This document shows, one piece after another, positions 8,681-19,304 of a stretch of 64,000 nt of DNA; positions within the stretch are counted from its first letter, which is position 1, and each line of letters starts with the position of its first letter. A model generated the notes under the pieces. It did no database searches, had not been told where the DNA came from, and was given only the letters and a program-made list of their open reading frames with translations. The DNA comes from Acidobacteria bacterium 28-9 (lineage in GTDB: Bacteria > Acidobacteriota > Blastocatellia > Pyrinomonadales > Pyrinomonadaceae): the NCBI GenBank assembly GCA_002050355.1, contig MWYY01000059.1, positions 27,756-91,755 on the forward strand, in the 5' to 3' direction. The position numbers and the translations under genes are program-made.

Positions 8681-10174
8681 ATGAGCAAAACACAACCGGC
8701 GCGCGGAATGCGCGATTTTCTTCCCGCCGACATCAGGCGCCGCGAATACGTCATCGGTATTATCAAAGAAGTTTACGAATCCTACGGCTTTGAGCCGCTC
8801 GAAACACCGGCGGTTGAAAATCTTGAAACTTTGACGGGCAAATACGGCGAAGAGGGAAATCAACTGATTTATAAAATCCTCAAGCGCGGTGAAAAACTCG
8901 AACAAAGCACGTCCGAAAAAGATTCGTCCGACCTCGCCCTGCGTTACGATTTAACCGTTCCGCTCGCGCGTGTTATCGCCCAACACAAAAACGACTTACC
9001 GAAATTTTTCAAACGCTATCAAATCCAACCTGTCTGGCGAGCCGACCGTCCGGCGCGTGGACGCTTTCGGGAATTTTATCAATGCGACGTTGACGTCATT
9101 GGTTCGAGTTCGATGATTGTCGAAGCAGAACTTTGCGCGGCAGTGGGTGAGATTTTGCTGAGGTTGGGATTTAGTGATTTTGTTATCAAATTGAATCACA
9201 AAGAAATTTTAACGGGAATTTTGAAAGCTGTTGGCATTCCAACTGAACAGCACATAAATACGCTTGTTGTTTTGGACAAGTTCGATAAAATTGGTGCAGA
9301 AGCTGTAGCTAAAGAGCTTCAACAAATGAGTATTTCAGTTGACAGTGTATTAAAACTGATGAAATTCATTTTGAGCATTTATAAAAGGCAAAAAAAAGAC
9401 CTTAAAGATAGAATTGAAAATATTGAACTTGAACTAGAAAAAGCATACGCAAGTACATCTAGTAAACACAATGACGAATTTAATTTTACTCAACATTCTC
9501 CAGAAAAAATAAATGATATTACTTTTGAACGTATAGCTGGCTTTACTTCAGAAAATGAAGAAGGAGAGAAAGGTATTTCAGAGTTAAAAAAAATTCTTAA
9601 ATTCATCAAAAATCAATATGTTTATAAAAGAATAGAAATTGATCCAAATCTTGCTCGTGGCTTGTCGTACTACACAGGTACGATTATGGAAATTGTTTTA
9701 ACAAGTTCCGATTTTTCGGGAAGTCTCGCTGGCGGCGGGCGTTACGACGGTTTAATCGGAATGTTCGGCAAAGAACAAATTCCCGCGTGTGGTTTTTCGC
9801 TCGGTTTGGAAAGGATTCTGGTCGTGATGGAAGAACGCGGAATGTTTCCTAAGGAGTTGGGCGATAGTTCGGCGGATGTTCTTGTAACCGTCTGGAACGA
9901 AGATTCAATCGGCGAATCGCTTAAGCTCGCCGGTGAATTAAGACAACAGAAATTGCGCGTTCTCGTTTATCCCGAAGCCGACAAACTCGGCAAGCAATTC
10001 AAATACGCTTCACAAATTAATGTTCCGTTCGTCTGCGTTTTGGGCGAGAGCGAACTTGCCGAAAATAAAGTTACGCTCAAAAACATGGAAACCGGCGAAC
10101 AGGAAATAATTGAAAGAGCAGAAGCGGCTTCACGAGTAAAAATTCATAAGCAAAACTCTCAGAGCAAATCGTAA
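8681..10174 (+). CDS. hisS: Histidyl-tRNA synthetase
   Basis: MSKTQPARGMRDFLPADIRRREYV...RYDLTVPLARV...QIQPVWRADRPARGRFREFYQCDVDVIG...GGGRYDGLIG. Confidence 0.95.
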   Translation: MSKTQPARGMRDFLPADIRRREYVIGIIKEVYESYGFEPLETPAVENLETLTGKYGEEGNQLIYKILKRGEKLEQSTSEKDSSDLALRYDLTVPLARVIAQHKNDLPKFFKRYQIQPVWRADRPARGRFREFYQCDVDVIGSSSMIVEAELCAAVGEILLRLGFSDFVIKLNHKEILTGILKAVGIPTEQHINTLVVLDKFDKIGAEAVAKELQQMSISVDSVLKLMKFILSIYKRQKKDLKDRIENIELELEKAYASTSSKHNDEFNFTQHSPEKINDITFERIAGFTSENEEGEKGISELKKILKFIKNQYVYKRIEIDPNLARGLSYYTGTIMEIVLTSSDFSGSLAGGGRYDGLIGMFGKEQIPACGFSLGLERILVVMEERGMFPKELGDSSADVLVTVWNEDSIGESLKLAGELRQQKLRVLVYPEADKLGKQFKYASQINVPFVCVLGESELAENKVTLKNMETGEQEIIERAEAASRVKIHKQNSQSKS

Positions 10175-10235
10175 AGAAATAAAAATGTCACAAAAATTTG
10201 CCTTTGTGGTGTTATCTTAACAAAGGAGAAAAATT

Positions 10236-11387
10236 ATGTTTTATCAATTTTGTTTGAGCGTGGTTCTGGGGATTTTTGTTAGTTTTGCGACAAACTGTTC
10301 GGCTCAGGAAAAATCCGCCGGTGTTGCAGGTTCTCAGGCGACGCAAACCTATGGAAAGATTACCGAAATCGGCAAGTTGAACGAAGCGAGAGCGTCGCAT
10401 ACGGCGACTCGTATGAATGACGGAAAGATTTTAATCGCGGGCGGAATGGAGCGCAACGGCGTGTTCTTTGACGTTGCCGATATTTTCGACCCGAAGATGA
10501 ATAATTTCGCGCGAGCAAAAAACAAAATGAGCGTCGAGCGCGTCAGCCATACGGCGACGCTTTTGCCGAACGGAAAAGTTTTACTCATCGGTGGTTGGTC
10601 AAATCGTGATGTGCCGGAAATGAGCGCGGAGATTTATGACCCGAAGACCGAAAAATTTACCGCGATTAGAAATTTGAATCGCCGCCGTTCCGGTCATACC
10701 GCAACGCTTTTGGAAAATGGCAAAGTTTTAATTACCGGTGGTTTTGACGGAAAAGAGAACTTGAGCGAAGCCGAAATTTTCGATTCACAAAACAATACTT
10801 TCACTTTAATCGGGAAAATGCGCAACGCACGTTCAGTCCACACGGCGACAAAATTAGCGGACGGGCGAATTTTGCTGACGGGGGGCGAAGTAAATCGCGG
10901 GCAGATTTTGTCGAGCGCGGAGATTTTCGACCCGAAAACAAACAATTTTTCTTTGACCAAAGTGATGAATGTCGTGCGCTATAAACACGATTCAATTTTA
11001 CTCGCGGACGGTCGAGTTTTAATTTTTGGCGGCTCTGACGAGCGGGATTGGCGCGGACAACACAAAAGCGCGGAAATTTTTGACGCGGCGACAAATCAAT
11101 TTACCCCGACAGGCGATACGAATTTTGCGCGTTTCAAAATTGACGGAACGGCTGTTTTGCTCAAAGACGGAAATGTATTTGTCGGCGGCGGCGGCGAACA
11201 GGCAGAAGTTTTTAACCCGTTGACCAATACTTTTACGAAAACGGCAGGCGAATTCGGCATCCCGCTTCATTACGCGACCGTTACACTTGTTGACGATGAA
11301 CGAGCTTTGATTGTTGGCGGTTATGGAAACGGCACACGCGAAACGGGACCGATTAGCACAAATCGAGCCTGGATTTTTAAATTGTAA
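10236..11387 (+). CDS. Secreted kelch-repeat beta-propeller protein
   Basis: Repeats of R..HTAT.L.NGKVLI.GG...AEI.DP.T..FT; signal peptide. Confidence 0.85.
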   Translation: MFYQFCLSVVLGIFVSFATNCSAQEKSAGVAGSQATQTYGKITEIGKLNEARASHTATRMNDGKILIAGGMERNGVFFDVADIFDPKMNNFARAKNKMSVERVSHTATLLPNGKVLLIGGWSNRDVPEMSAEIYDPKTEKFTAIRNLNRRRSGHTATLLENGKVLITGGFDGKENLSEAEIFDSQNNTFTLIGKMRNARSVHTATKLADGRILLTGGEVNRGQILSSAEIFDPKTNNFSLTKVMNVVRYKHDSILLADGRVLIFGGSDERDWRGQHKSAEIFDAATNQFTPTGDTNFARFKIDGTAVLLKDGNVFVGGGGEQAEVFNPLTNTFTKTAGEFGIPLHYATVTLVDDERALIVGGYGNGTRETGPISTNRAWIFKL

Positions 11388-11451
11388 TCAGCGTTACTAA
11401 AAAAAACTTGTCGCTTCAGATAATTGAGCAGAATTGGTAAATTTATTGTAA

Positions 11452-11491
11452 TAAAAAAGGATGTCCAAATTTAATTGGACATCCTTTTTTC
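11452..11491. terminator. Bidirectional intrinsic terminator
   Basis: aaaaaaggatgtccaa atttaa ttggacatcctttttt between convergent genes. Confidence 0.85.
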
Positions 11492-11509
11492 GTTTGAATT
11501 TGTTCTATC

Positions 11510-13756
11510 TTAATTTGAGATAGAAGCACTCGTTACAACGTTCTGATTCGGATTGTATGTGTATCCCGAAGCTGAAAGGTTTGTAACATTTATGGTGAAT
11601 GAACCACTTTTTCTGGTCGAGGCTGAAGTAATCGTCGCCTGACCGTTCGCATTAGTTGTTCCTGTAAAACTGCCTGTCGTTAAACCGCTCCAGTTTCCGG
11701 TAACGGTTACGTTGGAACGCGGTGCGCCGTTGCCGTCATGGACTGTGATTACAGCGCGCGCGGATGTATTGCGCCCACTGGTAACAAGCGACATCGAGAT
11801 GCTTTTTACGAAAATTGCTACGCTCGGCGCTTGTTGAACAGTAATGGAAATGCTGCTCGAACCTGTCGCGCCGTTGTTGTCGGTAACGGTTAAAGTCGCC
11901 GTGTAATTTCCGGCAGTATTATAAATATGCGACGGATTGGCTAGGTTTGAAGACGTTCCGTCGCCGAAGTTCCATGAATAACTCGCAATCGTTCCGTCCG
12001 TGTCGTTTGAGCCTTGACTCGAAAAATTAATGGTCAGAGGCGCGTTGCCCGACGTTTTGTCTGCTCCGGCAATTGCGACAGGCGATTGATTAGCAGCCCC
12101 ATTCGCCGTAATAACAACACTGTCCGTATCGGTCAGACCACTGCTATCGGTAACCGTCAAAACTGCCGTAAATGTTCCGGCTGAATTATAAACGTGAATC
12201 GGATTCGGCTCGGTCGAGTTTGCTCCATCGCCGAAATTCCACGAATAGCTGACGATTGTACCGTCCGCGTCCGAAGAATTAACGCTTGAAAAACTGACCG
12301 TCAGAGGTGTCGTGCCCGATGTTGGATTTGCCGAAACTGCGGCGACCGGCGCTTGCGCCCCGCTGACGGGAACCGTTCCTGAAATACTGTATTGTCCGAT
12401 GCTTGCGTAATCCGAGTAACCGGTCGTCAAATCGCCCACGCCGAGACCGTCAATTGTCAGATAATAAACGCCGGCGGATAAAGATTCACTGATGACAGCA
12501 GGCAAACCCGCCGGATTAATAATCGCTATAACGTTGCCTTGGGCGTCGGAAATCCGCGCCTGAATATCCAGATTTCCACCACGAGGCGCAGGATTTACGT
12601 TGATTGTAACTGTACCGTCGCCTGTTGAAAATTGAAAAACATCAACATCGCTTCGGGTCGTAATTACGCCTGACGCGCTGATGCTGCTGCCGTTTAAAAC
12701 GGTTGCGGAGGCGTTTGTATTACCGTAATCGTCAGCAATCACGGGAATTCCATAAGTTTGTATCACAGCCACATCATCCTGCAATTGATTTGCACCCGGA
12801 TATTCGCCTTTGCTCCATTGCGTAACTGGTTTGTAATAACCGACGCCCATAATCGGCGCCCAATCGCCATGACCGGAATAATATCCGGTCGTTGTGCCGT
12901 CGGTATTGGTTTTTCCGTCGTGACTCAAATTGAGGTTGTGCCCGACTTCGTGCGAAGTCGCTTCGGCAATATTTTTCTCGCTGTTTCCGAGACCGGAAGT
13001 CATTACGAAAGCCGGTTTGTAACTTGAGCCGACGCCGTTGAAAGCGCCGACATAAGCGATGCTGCCGATACTGCTGCCCGTGAAATTCGTCGGACTGATA
13101 ACGGCGCGCGTACCGTAAACCAAATCTGAAGAACTGCTGCGGAAAATAGCCGCGTCACCAGGGTCTTGCGTCGTAACATCTACATTAAACGGTGCGTAAT
13201 CTTCCGCCACTCGCTGCCAGATGTATTGAATCGCATCTTGTTCCTGCGTCGTAAAAGTGTTCGGGTCGGAGTCGAGGCTGAACGGGGCAGAATTTATCGG
13301 TTGCCCGCTCGTATAATTTGTATTTCAGGCAGTATTGGACGTTACGTGACCGTTGAAATCGAGATAGATAACCCGATTTGCACCGGGGCGGCTGTGCAGT
13401 TGAAATGTCTGTTCGTATGAAAAAGGCGCGGCTCCTGACGTCACCGGCGCCGCGGCGCTTTCTATAACTTGAAAATCCTCGGTCGCGTCGTCAATATAGA
13501 GCAGAGCGTCCGAATCATCTATATGCAAAGTCCAATCTTCCAAAAACAATTTGCGCAGTTCGTCAGACGATTTGCCGTGTTTTTGAGCAACTGCCGGCAG
13601 ACGGCTGCCTAATTTATCAATAGCTGCCTGCCCGCGAGCAAGTCCTCTGGGAGATGCATTCGGGTTTTGAGCAAAATTGCTTCCGGTAAAAACAGAAAAC
13701 AGTAAAAATAAAATGGCTGCAAACTTTGACAATTTTTTAGCGGCGTAAAAATACAT
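11510..13756 (-). pseudogene. Secreted zinc metalloprotease with PKD domains, interrupted by one in-frame TGA at 13325-13327
   Basis: ORFs 13756-13325 and 13210-11510 share a frame; translation through TGA gives HVTSNTA*NTNYTSGQPINSAPFSLDSDPNTFTTQEQDAIQYIWQRVAEDYAPF. HEVGHNLNLSHDG zinc motif; two PKD domains (SYSWNFGDG). Confidence 0.8.
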
Positions 13757-14101
13757 CGATTATCGGTCTCCTTTGGTAAAATAGCGGACAATTTCCAGTT
13801 GTTGGTTAAGCAGACAAATTGCGGTCTGACACGAAAAATAAATATGATAAACTTCCCGAAAAAGACACAATTTTGCCGAATACAAATTAACGATAAACAG
13901 GAAGTTTACAAAACAAAAGGTGAGAAAAAAACAAATACCCGAATTTCTTGAGAAAACGCAAAAACCCTTGCGGAAGACAAAAAATCAAACTAAAAATTTT
14001 TCAAACTTGGGGTTAAACTATTCGGGTTATTGATATGAGACTTTCCGATACTTTTTGTCGGCAAAAGGTTGCCAACAAATTTTAACAAAAAATTTAAAGC
14101 T

Positions 14102-14689
14102 ATGGAACAAACTTTACAAAACTTTCTTGACGAATCTGTCACCGCTCTTCGCGCATACAAAAAACTTGCCGAAAAAGCGTTGCAGCAAGTGTCGGACGAA
14201 GAATTTTTTAGAACGATTGACGAAGAATCAAACTCGATTGCGGCAATTGTGAAACATATCGGCGGAAATCTCCGCTCGCGCTGGATGAACTTTTTGACGA
14301 CAGACGGCGAAAAGCCGGACAGAAATCGGGATTCGGAATTTATTACGGAAACCGACACGCGCGAGAGTTTATTGAAATTGTGGGAAAACGGTTTTCGAAT
14401 TCTTTTTGAATCGCTTAAATCATTGAAAACGGAGGATTTGAACAAAATCGTTCAGATTCGCGGCGAAGATTTTACGGTTATTAAAGCGATAACGCGTACA
14501 ATGATGCACACGGCTTCGCACGTTGGACAAATAACGCTTTTGGCAAAACATTTTCGCTCTTCCGAGTGGCAAACTTTGAGCATTCCGAAAAACAAATCCG
14601 AGGAATTCGACAGTTGGTTAAAAGAAAAACAAGAAGCGGGAAATTACCTGGAAGTGGCGCAGGCGTTTGCCGAAAAAGATTTAAAGTAG
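14102..14689 (+). CDS. DinB-like / DUF1572-type protein
   Basis: Four-helix pattern with IVKHIGGNLRSRWMNFLTTDGEKPDRNRDSEF and HTASHVGQITLLAKH. Confidence 0.75.
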   Translation: MEQTLQNFLDESVTALRAYKKLAEKALQQVSDEEFFRTIDEESNSIAAIVKHIGGNLRSRWMNFLTTDGEKPDRNRDSEFITETDTRESLLKLWENGFRILFESLKSLKTEDLNKIVQIRGEDFTVIKAITRTMMHTASHVGQITLLAKHFRSSEWQTLSIPKNKSEEFDSWLKEKQEAGNYLEVAQAFAEKDLK

Positions 14690-14740
14690 AAAAAGCGGAA
14701 GGAGAGAGTAGATTCCCGCTCAAAACTCTTTTCTTGAAAA

Positions 14741-15034
14741 TTAATAGCGACCGATATACACGCGGCTGATAAGTCGAGTAGTAACTCTACCGTTCGCTTG
14801 ATATCTGGTCTGATAAGTTTCGCGGTAAATACGTCTGCCGACCCGAACGTTGCGAACGCTGTTGACAACACGGGCGCGACGATTATAACGACGATTGTTA
14901 CGTCTGTTTTGTCCCACTTGAATTTGGATTTGCGGCGCCGCAACGCTATTTGCGGCGGTCGTTTTTGCTTCGGTTGAAAATGCCGTAAAAGCAATTGAAG
15001 TCAAAAGCATTGATAATGTTAATAATTTCTTCAT
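14741..15034 (-). CDS. Small secreted basic protein of unknown function
   Basis: Signal peptide then Arg/Asn-rich QNRRNNRRYNRRARVVNSVRNVRVGRRIYRETYQTRYQANGR. Confidence 0.6.
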   Translation of the reverse strand: MKKLLTLSMLLTSIAFTAFSTEAKTTAANSVAAPQIQIQVGQNRRNNRRYNRRARVVNSVRNVRVGRRIYRETYQTRYQANGRVTTRLISRVYIGRY

Positions 15035-15283
15035 TTTTCATCTCCTGAGTAAAATCTCTAGACGGTTAAACTCATTGAAATTTTATTCGGCGAGTTTTGC
15101 CGCTTATATGTATAGACACTACAAAATTGCCTTTGGTTACTTTTTTCTGCAAGTAATTTATTTCGGTTAAAAGAATTAGCAGCGTGAGGAATAAAATCTA
15201 CTGTCAAACATCAAATAAAATGTGTCGAAACGCCGAATTTATTTAACAGGTAAATTTTGTGCTAATCTGTTATTTCGTTTTTT

Positions 15284-16456
15284 ATGCGCTCAATCTCTAT
15301 TTTAGGTTCAACAGGTTCAATCGGCTGCAATACGCTGAAGGTCATCGAATTTTTGCGCGATGAATTTCGCGTCGTAGCGCTCGGCGCAGGACGAAATACG
15401 GAAAAACTTGCCGAACAAGTTGAGCGTTTCAAGCCGGAACTCGTCGCAGTCGAAACGGAAAATTGTGCGGAAGATTTGCTTCGCAGAATTTCAAGTTCCA
15501 AAATTAAAACTCCAAAAATTGTCGTCGGCGCAAAAGGTTTGATTGAAGCCGCGACGCACGACGAAGCCGAAATTGTGTTTTCGGCGACGGTCGGCGCGGT
15601 CGGATTCGTGCCGACGCTGCGCGCTTTGGAAACAGGAAAAACGGTTGCGCTTGCCAATAAAGAAACGCTTGTTATGGCGGGCGAATTAATGACGAAAGCA
15701 GCGCGTGAAAACAACGCCGAAATTTTGCCGGTAGATTCCGAACACAACGCGATTCACCAATGCCTGCGCGGTGAAAAACGCGCTGAAGTCAAACGTTTGA
15801 TTTTAACGGCGAGTGGCGGACCTTTTCGCACAAAAACTAAGCAGGAAATCGAAAGCGCAACGGTCGAACAAGCCTTGAATCATCCGAGTTGGAAAATGGG
15901 CGATAAGGTTACGATTGACTCGGCTACTTTGATGAACAAAGGTTTGGAAGTCATCGAAGCGCGCTGGCTGTTCGGTTTTTCGGCTGATGAAATCTCGGTT
16001 CTGGTTCATCCCGAATCAATCGTTCATTCTTTGATTGAACTGATTGACGGCTCGATAATCGCGCAGATGGGCGTAACCGATATGCGCCACGCGATTCAAT
16101 ACGCTTTGACTTTTCCCGACCGCAAACAGTCGGAACTTGCGCCGCTCGATTTAACCAAACTCGCGCAATTGAACTTTGAAGAACCGGATTTAGAAAAATT
16201 TGCGTGTCTCGCTTTGGCTTACCGGGCATTAAAAACCGGCGGAACTTTGCCCGCCGCAATGAGTGCCGCCAACGAAATCGCCGTGCAGGCGTTTTTGGAC
16301 AACAAAATTAAACTGTCCGACATTCCGAAAATCATCGAAAAGGTGATGAACGAACACGAAACGAAACCTGTAACAAATCTGGAAACTGTTTTAGAATGTG
16401 ATAATCAAGCGAGACAAGCGGCGTTGCATTTGGCAGCACAAACGGTCGCCGTTTAG
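15284..16456 (+). CDS. dxr: 1-deoxy-D-xylulose 5-phosphate reductoisomerase
   Basis: MRSISILGSTGSIGCNTLKVI...ALANKETLVMAGELM...PVDSEHNAIHQCL...NHPSWKMGDKVTIDSATLMNKGLEVIEA. Confidence 0.97.
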   Translation: MRSISILGSTGSIGCNTLKVIEFLRDEFRVVALGAGRNTEKLAEQVERFKPELVAVETENCAEDLLRRISSSKIKTPKIVVGAKGLIEAATHDEAEIVFSATVGAVGFVPTLRALETGKTVALANKETLVMAGELMTKAARENNAEILPVDSEHNAIHQCLRGEKRAEVKRLILTASGGPFRTKTKQEIESATVEQALNHPSWKMGDKVTIDSATLMNKGLEVIEARWLFGFSADEISVLVHPESIVHSLIELIDGSIIAQMGVTDMRHAIQYALTFPDRKQSELAPLDLTKLAQLNFEEPDLEKFACLALAYRALKTGGTLPAAMSAANEIAVQAFLDNKIKLSDIPKIIEKVMNEHETKPVTNLETVLECDNQARQAALHLAAQTVAV

Positions 16457-16630
16457 AAAATCATCAGCGAAAATTTGACCGGATTTGTTTACACCGAAAA
16501 TTAAATTTGCCGATTTGCCGTCGTGAAATTTGCGTTTGACAAAGGCGGGTTTTACACTTTAGATTGCAACTTGGAGCAGGCGGAAACGCTCTAACGTTTC
16601 AGCCTGAAATTAAAAAGAGAGATTTTATAA

Positions 16631-17992
16631 ATGAGTATTTTAATCGGAATTTTAGCGGTCGTTTTCGTTCTCGGAATCGCCATCAACATCCACGAGTTCG
16701 GACATTTCATTGTCGCCAAACTGCTGGGCATTCGCGTTGACGCTTATTCGTTTTTCGGTTTGGGTCCGCGCATTTGGGGCTTTAAGGTCGGACACACGGA
16801 TTACCGCATCAGCGCGATTCCGCTCGGCGCGTATGTCAAACTTTATGGCGACGAGGGAAGCGGAGCGCTCGAAGGCGCGGATAATCAAGCTGAAGTCGTG
16901 CCGGAATCAGAGCTTTACGAACTGCGTCCGCGCTGGCAGAAATTTCTCGTGATGGTCGGCGGACCGTTTATGAATATTATGCTTGCTCTGGCAATTCCTT
17001 TTGCGCTTGCCTTGATTAATGGCGTTCCCGCAACGCCTTCGCCGATTGTCGAATATGTAAAAGCGGGCGGCGCGGCGGAAAAAGCGAGAATCCTGCCGGG
17101 CGACCGAATCGTCGCTTTTGAAGGCACGGAAAGTCCGACGTGGCAGCGCGTTCAAAACGATTCGATGCTTTCGCCCGAAAAAGAAATTCCGATTGTCGTC
17201 GAAAGAAACGGTCAGCGCATTCCGCTCACGATTTCACCGACAAAAAAGACCGAAGGCGGGAATACGATCGGACTTCTTGATTTTGAACCCGAAGGCGAAA
17301 CCGAGCCGGTCGTCGTTGATTTGGTTCAGGAAGGAATGCCCGCCGCCGAAGCCGGTCTGCAAAAAGGCGATTTAATAAGTTCGATAAACGGTAATCCTGT
17401 GCGCAATCGTGCCGACGCCCGCCAGAAAATTATTGACAATGGGGCGAATCCGATTAAGCTGCGCATCAACCGTAACGACCAGGCACAGGAAATTACGGCG
17501 AACGCCAAAATCGGTGAAGACAATGTGCCAAAGATTGGTATCGGATTCAGCAATCAATACGCCAAAGCGCGTGAACGAGTCGGCATCGCTCAATCCGCCG
17601 CATTTGCCTGGAACTCGAATATGGAAATTTTGCGAATGACCGGAAAGGCTTTCGGACAAGTTTCCAAAGGCGAACGCTCGGCGGGGGAAACTTTTTCCGG
17701 TCCAATTGGAATCGTGCAAATTATCTCGCAAATCGCCAACAGCGCCGGGTTTGAAGGCTTACTTTTTATTTTGGGTTTGATTAGCCTAAATTTAGGCGTC
17801 TTTAATTTGCTGCCGATTCCGATGCTCGACGGCGGGCAGATTATGGTTCTGGCAATCGAAGGTTTTCTCGGGCTGTTTGGCTTGACGCTCTCGATGGCAG
17901 TAAAAGAAAAAATTCAGCTCGTTGGTTTAGCGGCGATTGTGCTGTTGATGGTGTTCACGATTTTCAACGACGTTTCAAGATTCTTCAGATAA
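16631..17992 (+). CDS. rseP: RIP metalloprotease RseP (site-2 protease) with PDZ domains
   Basis: NIHEFGHFIVAKLLGIRVDAYSFFGLGPRIW; NLLPIPMLDGGQIM. Confidence 0.95.
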   Translation: MSILIGILAVVFVLGIAINIHEFGHFIVAKLLGIRVDAYSFFGLGPRIWGFKVGHTDYRISAIPLGAYVKLYGDEGSGALEGADNQAEVVPESELYELRPRWQKFLVMVGGPFMNIMLALAIPFALALINGVPATPSPIVEYVKAGGAAEKARILPGDRIVAFEGTESPTWQRVQNDSMLSPEKEIPIVVERNGQRIPLTISPTKKTEGGNTIGLLDFEPEGETEPVVVDLVQEGMPAAEAGLQKGDLISSINGNPVRNRADARQKIIDNGANPIKLRINRNDQAQEITANAKIGEDNVPKIGIGFSNQYAKARERVGIAQSAAFAWNSNMEILRMTGKAFGQVSKGERSAGETFSGPIGIVQIISQIANSAGFEGLLFILGLISLNLGVFNLLPIPMLDGGQIMVLAIEGFLGLFGLTLSMAVKEKIQLVGLAAIVLLMVFTIFNDVSRFFR

Positions 17993-18007
17993 ACGTCGAG
18001 AAAAATG

Positions 18008-18057
18008 TAATAACTTTATAGCGTTTGTGATAGTGGTTTTTATTTCACAAACGCTAT
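18008..18057. promoter_or_regulatory. 15-bp inverted repeat between rseP and ispG
   Basis: ttatagcgtttgtga ... tcacaaacgctataa. Confidence 0.6.
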
Positions 18058-18074
18058 AATACTTTTTGAAAGTT

Positions 18075-19184
18075 ATGAAAAGAAAATCCAAAGCGGTAAT
18101 GGTTCGTGATATACAAATCGGCGGCGGCGCGCCGGTCGCGGTTCAATCAATGACGAAAACCGACACGACCGATGTTGATGGAACGATTCGGCAAATCGAA
18201 GAAATGGTTGCGGCAGGCTGCGAAATCGTCCGCGTCGCCGTTCCTGACAAAGATGCCGCGATTGCCCTGAAAGAAATTCGCAAACGAACGAATGCTCCGC
18301 TGGTTGCCGACATCCATTTTCATTACAAATTAGCTTTGATGGCGCTCGAAGCCGGAATTGATAAACTCCGAATTAATCCGGGTAATATCGGCTCAATTGA
18401 AAGAGTCAGAGAAGTGGTGCGCGCCTGCGAAACGCAGAAAGTTCCAATCAGAATCGGCGTCAACGGCGGCTCTTTAGAAAAAGATTTGTTGAAAAAATAC
18501 GGCACGGCGACGCCCGAAGCGATTGTCGAATCGGGAGTGCGGCACGTGCGAATTTTGGAAGATTTAGGTTTTACCGAAACGATTATTTCTCTGAAAGCGT
18601 CGGACGTAAATCGAATGGTTGCGGCGTATCGGCTGATGTCGACAATCGTCGATTACCCTTTTCATCTCGGCGTAACCGAAGCCGGAACAGCTTTTGGCGG
18701 AACAATTAAGTCTGCAATCGGTTTGGGGATTTTGCTGCACGAAGGCATCGGCGACACGATTCGCGTATCTTTGGCGGCAGAACCGCACGAAGAAGTGCGC
18801 GTCGGCTGGGAAATCTTAAAGTCTCTGGAACTCAGAAAGCGCGGCGTTACGGTTGTTGCGTGTCCGACTTGCGGGCGTCTGGATATTGATAATTTTGTCG
18901 AAATCGTAACGGAAGTTGAACGTCGTCTGGCGCACGTTGAAGAGCCGCTTCACCTTTCGATTATGGGCTGCGCCGTCAACGGACCGGGCGAAGCGCACGA
19001 TTCGCAATTGGGCGTAACCTTTGGGCGCAACGTCGGAATGATTTTCAAAAACGGCGTTCCGATGCGCCGCGTCTCCGGCGCGGATATTGTCGAAGAATTC
19101 GTCAAGGAAGTCGAGATTTTGCGAAGCGAAGGCGTGCATGCTAAGTCTTTAGTTTCTGAAAATAATCTCGTTCAAATCACTTAA
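18075..19184 (+). CDS. ispG: 4-hydroxy-3-methylbut-2-enyl diphosphate synthase
   Basis: VAVQSMTKTDTTDVDGTIRQIEEM...VACPTCGRLDIDNF...LSIMGCAVNGPGEA. Confidence 0.97.
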   Translation: MKRKSKAVMVRDIQIGGGAPVAVQSMTKTDTTDVDGTIRQIEEMVAAGCEIVRVAVPDKDAAIALKEIRKRTNAPLVADIHFHYKLALMALEAGIDKLRINPGNIGSIERVREVVRACETQKVPIRIGVNGGSLEKDLLKKYGTATPEAIVESGVRHVRILEDLGFTETIISLKASDVNRMVAAYRLMSTIVDYPFHLGVTEAGTAFGGTIKSAIGLGILLHEGIGDTIRVSLAAEPHEEVRVGWEILKSLELRKRGVTVVACPTCGRLDIDNFVEIVTEVERRLAHVEEPLHLSIMGCAVNGPGEAHDSQLGVTFGRNVGMIFKNGVPMRRVSGADIVEEFVKEVEILRSEGVHAKSLVSENNLVQIT

Positions 19185-19198
19185 AATAAAAGGAAAAT

Positions 19199-19297
19199 TT
19201 TTACCGCAGAGACACAGAGATAAAACGCAGAGAAGCGCGGAGTTTTGAAAAATTCTCCGCGCTTCTCTGCGAAAACTCCGCGTCTCTGCGGTAAAAT
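19199..19297. repeat. Long imperfect inverted repeat of the ACCGCAGAGAC type
   Basis: ttaccgcagagacacagagataaaacgcagagaagcgcggag / ctccgcgcttctctgcgaaaactccgcgtctctgcggtaa. Confidence 0.9.
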
Positions 19298-19304
19298 TTA
19301 TTTT

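Noticed and set aside
13325-13327. Selenocysteine at the TGA
   Set aside because: Context fits Trp, no convincing SECIS-like hairpin was recognised downstream, and no selenoprotein family is involved.
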